From Croceibacterium_A sp035626815 (GTDB taxonomy: Bacteria; Pseudomonadota; Alphaproteobacteria; Sphingomonadales; Sphingomonadaceae): a stretch of 64,000 bases of DNA. The notes under the pieces were generated by a model, which worked only from the letters and a program-made list of their open reading frames with translations, was not told the DNA's origin and did no database searches. The position numbers and the translations under genes are program-made. Positions 59,600 to 64,000 of this stretch are shown piece by piece. The stretch spans positions 1 through 64,000 of the forward strand of contig DASPMY010000023.1 of assembly GCA_035626815.1 (NCBI GenBank). The letters are read 5' to 3'. How positions within the stretch are numbered: the stretch's first letter is position 1; each line of letters begins with the position of its first letter.

Positions 59600-59645
59600 G
59601 GGAAGCGGGCTTGATACCTGCTTGGGCACAGGTCAAGACTTGGCC

Positions 59646-60398
59646 ATGGACGACCGCCCCGCCCCGCCGCTGGCAGCGCAGATCGCCGCCGCTCAGGAGT
59701 GGTGGCGCGAGGCCGGGGTCGACCTCGCCTTCGTCGACGCGCCGCAGGCCTGGCTGGCCGATCCGCGCGGCGAGCGGCCGCCCGAGCCGACGCCGGCCGC
59801 CGCGGCGGCGGCCGAATTGCCACCCGCGCCCAAGATCGGCGGCAACCCCGCCGAGTGGCCGCGCGACCTCGCCGCGTTCCGTGATTGGTGGCTCGCGGAA
59901 CCGGGCCTCGACGCCGGCGGCGCGTTCCCGCGCGTCGCCGCGCGCGGGCCCGAGGGCGCCCCGCTGGCGATCCTCGTGCCGATGCCCGAGGCCGACGACC
60001 GCGACACGCTGCTGTCGGGCCCGCACGGCCGCCTGCTCGCCTCGCTGGCCCAGGCGATGGGCTTCGCGCCCGACGCGCTCTACCTCGCCGCCGCGCTGCC
60101 GCGGCACACGGCGCTGCCCGACTGGACCGCCTTGGCCGCTGGCGGGCTCGGCGATGTGCTCCGCCATCACCTCGCGCTGGCCGCCCCGCGGCGCCTGCTG
60201 GTGCTCGGGCGCGACGTCCTGCCGCTTCTCGGGCACGATCCGGCGCAATCGGCTCCCGCGGTTAGCGAAATCGCGATTCAAGGCCGGCAGGTGCCGGTGT
60301 TGGCGAGCTACGCGCCGGCGCGGCTGCTCGAGCAGCCCAGGCTGCGCAAGGGCCTGTGGCAGCGCTGGCTGGACTGGACGGACGGGGAGGCGGAATGA
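59646..60398 (+). CDS. Degenerate uracil-DNA glycosylase-like protein
   Basis: A 250-residue protein resembling the family 4/5 uracil-DNA glycosylase fold. The first motif reads ILVPMPEADDRD instead of the catalytic GExPG pattern, and the C-terminal motif reads LASYAPARLLEQPRLRKGLWQRWLDW, replacing the HPS..L triad with YAP. No Cys residues remain, so the iron-sulfur cluster is absent. The overall layout (AGPHGRLLASLAQAMGFAPDALYL and LLVLGRDVLPLL) supports the fold. It is likely a diverged relative that has lost classic activity or changed it. Overlaps the transglycosylase start (ATGA). Confidence 0.7.
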   Translation: MDDRPAPPLAAQIAAAQEWWREAGVDLAFVDAPQAWLADPRGERPPEPTPAAAAAAELPPAPKIGGNPAEWPRDLAAFRDWWLAEPGLDAGGAFPRVAARGPEGAPLAILVPMPEADDRDTLLSGPHGRLLASLAQAMGFAPDALYLAAALPRHTALPDWTALAAGGLGDVLRHHLALAAPRRLLVLGRDVLPLLGHDPAQSAPAVSEIAIQGRQVPVLASYAPARLLEQPRLRKGLWQRWLDWTDGEAE

Positions 60399-62152
60399 GC
60401 AAGCGGCTGGCGGTTGCGGCGGCGCTGGCGGCGGCGCTGGGGGGCGGCGCGCTGCACGCCCAGCCGACGCACGATTACTATACCTCACTCGCCGCCCGGC
60501 TCGCCGCCCCGCGCCAGCTGTCGCAGGGCGATCACGACTACTACGCGGCGGTGTTCGCGGCGATCGAGCGGCAGGACTGGGCCGGCGCCGAGGCGCTGCT
60601 CGGCCAGCGCGACGGCGGCCTGCTCCACCCGGTCGCCCGCGCCGAGCTCTACCTCGCGGCCAACTCGCCGCGCGTCGAGCTGCCGCAGATCGAAGCCTGG
60701 CTCGAGCGCGGCCGCGAGCTGCCGCAGGCCGAGCGGCTCGCCCGCCTGGCGCTGACCCGCGGCGCGGCGACGATCCCCCCGGTGCCCGCCGCGCGCAGCC
60801 TGCAGCGCCTCGCCGCCGCCCCCAAGCGCACGCGGCCGCCGACGGTCGACGACGGCACGATGCCGGGCGACATCCGCGCCGCCATCCTCGAGCGCATCAC
60901 CAACGACGACCCCGACGGGGCGCGCCTGCTGCTCGACGGGATCGACGCGCTGCTCAGCCCGGCGGCGCGCGCCGAATGGCGCCAGCGCGTCGCGTGGAGC
61001 TACTACATCGAGAACATGGACCCGCAGGCGCTGGCGATGGCGCAGACCGCCGCCGCGGCGGGTGACGGCGCGTGGGTCGCCGAGGGCGAATGGACCGCCG
61101 GGCTGGCCGCCTGGCGGCTCGGCGATTGCGCGCAGGCCGGCGCCGCGTTCGAGCGGGCCGCGTTCGGCGCCGCCAACCCCGAGCTGCGCGCCGCCGCCTC
61201 CTACTGGGCCAGCCGCGCCGCGTTGCGCTGCCGCCAGCCCGAGCGCAGCGCGGCGCTGCTGCGCAGCGCGGCGGGCGCCGACGACACGCTCTACGGCATG
61301 CTCGCCGCCGAGCAGCTCGGCACCGCCCTGCCCCGGCGCGTCGCCGGGGCCGACTTCACCGCGCGCGACTGGGACCGGGTCGGCGGGATCGCCAACGTCC
61401 GCATCGCCGTCGCGCTCGCCGAGATCGGCCGCGACACCCTCGCCAGCGAGGTGCTGCTGCACCAGGCCCGGATCGGCGATCCCGGCGACTACGCCGCGCT
61501 GTCGCGCCTGGCGCGCGACCTCAGCCTGCCGTCGACGCAGCTGTACATGGCCTACAACGCCCCGCGCGGCGGCGCGCCCGACCCGGCCGCGGCCTACCCG
61601 GCGCCGAAGTGGGCCCCGGTCACCGGCTGGCGGGTCGATCCGGCGCTGGCCTATGCCCACACGCTGCAGGAATCGAACTTCCGCGCCGGCGCCGTCAGCC
61701 CGGCGCAAGCCCAGGGGCTGATGCAGATCACCCCGATCACCGTGCGCGAGCACGCCCCCCGCCTGGGCCTCAGCGCGAGCCAAGTCGACATCTTCGATCC
61801 GCGCATCAACCTCGCGTTCGGCCAGCGCAACCTCGAGATGCTGCGCGACAGCGCCGCGACCGGCGGCGCGCTGCCGAAGATCATGGCCGCCTACAACGCC
61901 GGGCTGACGCCGGTGACGCGGTGGAACGACGAGGTCCGCGACCAGGGCGATCCGCTGCTGTACATGGAGTCGATCCCCTATTGGGAGACGCGCGAGTATG
62001 TCGCGGTGGTGATGCGCAACTACTGGATGTACGAGCGCCAGGCCGAGGCGCATTCGGCCAGCCGCGCGGCGCTGGCGCAGAACGCCTGGCCCGGATTCCC
62101 CGGCGCCGCCGAGGGCACCGGGCGCGTGTACCTGTCGGCCGAAGCCCGCTGA
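60395..62152 (+). CDS. Soluble-type lytic murein transglycosylase
   Basis: A 585-residue exported transglycosylase. The signal peptide ends ALHAQ; a long superhelical U-domain of TPR-like helices (about 30-440) is followed by the SLT catalytic domain. The catalytic Glu is in HTLQESNFRAGAVSPAQAQGLMQI, followed by the ILMAAYNAGLTPVTRW-type region, here KIMAAYNAGLTPV. It cuts peptidoglycan glycan strands in the periplasm. The ATG overlaps the UDG-like stop and moaB overlaps its stop (TGATG). Confidence 0.93.
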   Translation: MSKRLAVAAALAAALGGGALHAQPTHDYYTSLAARLAAPRQLSQGDHDYYAAVFAAIERQDWAGAEALLGQRDGGLLHPVARAELYLAANSPRVELPQIEAWLERGRELPQAERLARLALTRGAATIPPVPAARSLQRLAAAPKRTRPPTVDDGTMPGDIRAAILERITNDDPDGARLLLDGIDALLSPAARAEWRQRVAWSYYIENMDPQALAMAQTAAAAGDGAWVAEGEWTAGLAAWRLGDCAQAGAAFERAAFGAANPELRAAASYWASRAALRCRQPERSAALLRSAAGADDTLYGMLAAEQLGTALPRRVAGADFTARDWDRVGGIANVRIAVALAEIGRDTLASEVLLHQARIGDPGDYAALSRLARDLSLPSTQLYMAYNAPRGGAPDPAAAYPAPKWAPVTGWRVDPALAYAHTLQESNFRAGAVSPAQAQGLMQITPITVREHAPRLGLSASQVDIFDPRINLAFGQRNLEMLRDSAATGGALPKIMAAYNAGLTPVTRWNDEVRDQGDPLLYMESIPYWETREYVAVVMRNYWMYERQAEAHSASRAALAQNAWPGFPGAAEGTGRVYLSAEAR

Positions 62153-62679
62153 TGGCGATCGACGAGGCCCGCGCGTTCAAGCCGATCAACATCGCCGTGC
62201 TGACCGTGTCCGACACGCGCGGGCCGGCGGAGGACACGTCGGGCGACATCCTCGCCGAGCGGGTCAGGGCGGCCGGCCACCACCTCGCCGCCCGCGCCAT
62301 CGAGAAGGACGACGCCGACGCCATCGCCCGGCGCTTGAACAACTGGATCGACGACCCGGCGATCGACGCGATCGTCTCGACCGGCGGCACCGGGCTGACC
62401 GGCCGCGACGTCACCCCCGAGGCCCTCGCGCGGGTGCAGGACAAGGCCATCGAGGGCTTCGGCGAGCTGTTCCGCTGGATCAGCTACCGCACGATCGGCA
62501 CCAGCACCGTCCAGTCGCGCGCCTGCGCCGCGGTGGCGCGCGGAACCTACATCTTCGCCCTGCCCGGCTCGAACGGCGCGGTGCGCGACGGCTGGGACGG
62601 CATCCTCGCCGAGCAGCTCGACAGCCGCAACCGGCCGTGCAACTTCGTCGAGCTGATGCCGCGGCTGCGGGAGCAGTAG
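62152..62679 (+). CDS. moaB: Molybdenum cofactor biosynthesis protein B
   Basis: A 175-residue MoaB/Mog-family protein of molybdopterin adenylation, cytosolic. Signatures are NIAVLTVSDTRGPAEDTSGD near the start, IVSTGGTGLTGRDVTPEA, and the C-terminal FALPGSNGAVRDGWDGI. At family length. Third gene of the run UDG-like, transglycosylase, moaB, coupled by TGATG. Confidence 0.94.
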   Translation: MAIDEARAFKPINIAVLTVSDTRGPAEDTSGDILAERVRAAGHHLAARAIEKDDADAIARRLNNWIDDPAIDAIVSTGGTGLTGRDVTPEALARVQDKAIEGFGELFRWISYRTIGTSTVQSRACAAVARGTYIFALPGSNGAVRDGWDGILAEQLDSRNRPCNFVELMPRLREQ

Positions 62680-62709
62680 CGTCCCGCTTTCCGGCCACAG
62701 CGGCCACGC

Positions 62710-62721
62710 GCGAAATTTCGC
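62710..62721. promoter_or_regulatory. 12-bp perfect palindrome upstream of the HTH protein gene
   Basis: GCGAAATTTCGC is a perfect palindrome in the 110-bp gap between moaB and the HTH-containing gene. It could be the operator of that protein. A GC-rich repeat CGGCCAC occurs just before it at 62692 and 62701. Moderate to low support. Confidence 0.35.
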
Positions 62722-62789
62722 TGTCCTACACGCGCGGCCGTGCATAGTGATCCTGATTCGCTGTTTGTTCCCATCAGGAGACGCGGATC

Positions 62790-63542
62790 ATGGACCAACC
62801 CGACATCACCCCCACTCCCGCAGTCCGCCACGACGGCTGGACGCCCGAGCGCAAAGTGCTGTTCCTCGAGAGCCTGTCGGCGCGCGGCAACGTCCGCGTC
62901 GCCTGCGCGCGCGTCGGCTTGTCGCGCGAGGCGGCCTACAAGCTGCGGCGGCGCGACGGCCTGTTCGCCCGCGCGTGGGACGCCGCGCTGTCGCTGGCGC
63001 GCGACGTGGCCGCCGAAACGCTCGCCGACCGGGCGATCGACGGCATCGAGGAGAAGATCTACTACCGCGGCGAGCTGATCGACACCCGGCGCCGCTATGA
63101 TTCCCGCCTGCTGCTGGCGCACATGGCCCGGCTCGACAGGCTGGCCGAGGAACGGGCGTTCGACGAAGCCGACCGGTTCGACGAGCTGCTGGCCCGCGTC
63201 GCCGGCGAGCCGGTCCCGGAACCGCTCGATTGCGACGACGACGACGAGCTGCCGCCCGCGCGGCACGAGTTCATCGACCAGGCGGAGGACGAGGCCCGCG
63301 AGCGGGTGGACGAGGCCTGGAGCGAGAAGTGCGACGAGAACGGCGAGCTCGGCGACGAGGATTGCGCCGGCTACATGGCCGAGTGCGCGACCGAGGTCGA
63401 GCGGGCTAGGCTCGAAGCCGCGATCTTGTGGGACGCCTGGCATGCCCGCGCGCTGGCCGCGGTCGACGCTCTGACGGCGACGGAAGGCGGTGCCAGGACA
63501 CCGTCAGAGTCGTCAACTTCGCTCGCCGAGCGATCTTCCTGA
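62790..63542 (+). CDS. HTH-containing hypothetical protein with acidic C-terminus
   Basis: A 250-residue protein. The N-terminal 70 residues resemble a helix-turn-helix unit (WTPERKVLFLESLSARGNV, then ACARVGLSREAAYKLRRRDGLF), a form often found in small-terminase-like or resolvase-like DNA-binding proteins. The rest is rich in Asp, Glu and Arg with four scattered Cys, and no domain is recognised. The context is chromosomal, so a phage terminase role is not supported. ATG at 62790 has an AGGAG ribosome site. Self-regulation through the palindrome at 62710 is a guess. Confidence 0.65.
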   Translation: MDQPDITPTPAVRHDGWTPERKVLFLESLSARGNVRVACARVGLSREAAYKLRRRDGLFARAWDAALSLARDVAAETLADRAIDGIEEKIYYRGELIDTRRRYDSRLLLAHMARLDRLAEERAFDEADRFDELLARVAGEPVPEPLDCDDDDELPPARHEFIDQAEDEARERVDEAWSEKCDENGELGDEDCAGYMAECATEVERARLEAAILWDAWHARALAAVDALTATEGGARTPSESSTSLAERSS

Positions 63543-63581
63543 GCCATTGCGGCGCCCCTTTGTTCTTGTTATGTTCGCCCC

Positions 63582-64000
63582 ATGCAACGCCGCCAGGAGC
63601 CCGCCGTGCACGGCCGCGGCGCCCAGTCCCGGGCGGTTCCGCAGCGCTTCGGGCTCGCCGGGCGCGAGGCCGACGGCGACTGGCGCGACTACATGGAAAT
63701 GCTCGACGGCCCGCCGGTCAGGCTGCGCACGACGGTGACCGAGGAGCACCCGAAGACCATCGTCACCTTCAACCAGTCGCCCGACATCGGCTTCGACCGC
63801 TCGATCAATGCCTATCGCGGCTGCGAGCACGGCTGCATCTACTGCTTCGCCCGGCCGACGCACGCCTTCCACGACCTTTCGCCGGGGCTCGACTTCGAGA
63901 CCCGGCTGTTCGCCAAGCCGGACGCCGCGCGGCTGCTGCGCGAGACGCTCGCCCGGCCCAAATACACCCCGCGGCCGATCGCGATGGGCACCAACACCGA
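63582..64000 (+). CDS. PA0069-family radical SAM protein, partial at C-terminus
   Basis: The first 139 residues of a radical SAM enzyme that continues past the window. The [4Fe-4S] SAM-binding motif is CEHGCIYCFARPTH (CxxxCxxC, Cys at about residues 80, 84 and 87), preceded by SPDIGFDRSINAYRG and followed by FETRLFAKPDAARLLRETL, which matches the PA0069 group (SplB-like relatives of unknown function). The start is ATG at 63582. Chemistry and substrate are unknown. Confidence 0.88.
   Translation, partial: MQRRQEPAVHGRGAQSRAVPQRFGLAGREADGDWRDYMEMLDGPPVRLRTTVTEEHPKTIVTFNQSPDIGFDRSINAYRGCEHGCIYCFARPTHAFHDLSPGLDFETRLFAKPDAARLLRETLARPKYTPRPIAMGTNT

Noticed and set aside
62790..63542. Phage terminase small subunit
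   Set aside because: Only the N-terminal HTH resembles that class; there is no large terminase, portal or other phage gene nearby.

Overview
The window is high-GC DNA (about 70%) that looks like chromosome from an alphaproteobacterium of the order Sphingomonadales. The case rests on gene content: a sphingomonad-style exosortase A (XrtA) exopolysaccharide cluster, a very large TonB receptor, a subclass B3 metallo-beta-lactamase and alphaproteobacterial housekeeping genes. The species cannot be named from sequence alone. Genes are packed tightly, with many ATGA, GTGA and TGATG start/stop overlaps. I see no tRNA, rRNA, CRISPR array, complete insertion sequence, prophage or replication origin.

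Layout, left to right. 1-1649: a BlaI-type repressor and M56 sensor peptidase pair (sensor cut by the window edge) with a duplicated operator. 1757-5668: FMN hydroxyacid oxidase, truncated globin, exported cyclophilin, exported C13 (legumain-like) peptidase, and a ParDE toxin-antitoxin pair with a perfect palindromic operator. 5711-8369: sdhCDA; the partner sdhB lies 22 kb away at 29531 in front of zapE. 8475-13057: an operon of SDR, B3 metallo-beta-lactamase, prmA, a DUF2459 protein and a CE15-like esterase. 13059-14847: three small hydrophilic proteins and a second SDR. 14876-19780: a TonB receptor opposite a CmcJ-like oxygenase, then a small unknown protein and a SpoIIAA-like protein. 19788-24019: a PAS/GGDEF/EAL cyclic-di-GMP enzyme, bamD and a PilZ protein. 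24191-32202: recN, a membrane protein, GNAT, lipoprotein, ligA, sdhB, zapE and pirin.

32214-51245 is the most specialised part. An RpfF-like crotonase (candidate DSF-type fatty-acid signal synthase) sits beside the XrtA cluster. The leftward XrtA operon (45615 to 33339) encodes export protein, chain-length determinant, tyrosine-kinase-like ATPase, outer-membrane barrel, ATPase, polysaccharide deacetylase, FemAB-like protein, glycosyltransferase, exosortase A and amidotransferase. Next to it are a PLP decarboxylase and an AMP-forming ligase (leftward), then a GNAT/FemAB-like protein, an acyl carrier protein and two hydrolases (rightward). These six look like a carrier-protein pathway making a building block for the polymer or its tailoring.

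51242-59599 is a leftward housekeeping run: ETF-ubiquinone oxidoreductase, a DUF559 nuclease-like gene, ispE, an N-formylglutamate amidohydrolase-like gene, ilvD, a lipoprotein, nnr and an rRNA uracil methyltransferase. The DUF559 gene lies inside a 484-bp cassette bounded by 50-bp inverted repeats that match at 49 of 50 positions; each repeat is two tandem hairpins and supplies a ribosome binding site. A second repeat type, a double hairpin, is inserted in frame in the tyrosine-kinase-like gene. 59646-64000: a degenerate uracil-DNA-glycosylase-like gene, a lytic transglycosylase, moaB, an HTH protein and the start of a radical SAM gene cut by the window edge.

The best candidates for something new are the DUF559 inverted-repeat cassette, the in-frame double-hairpin repeat, the RpfF-like gene with its duplicated motif, and the carrier-protein branch of the XrtA cluster.
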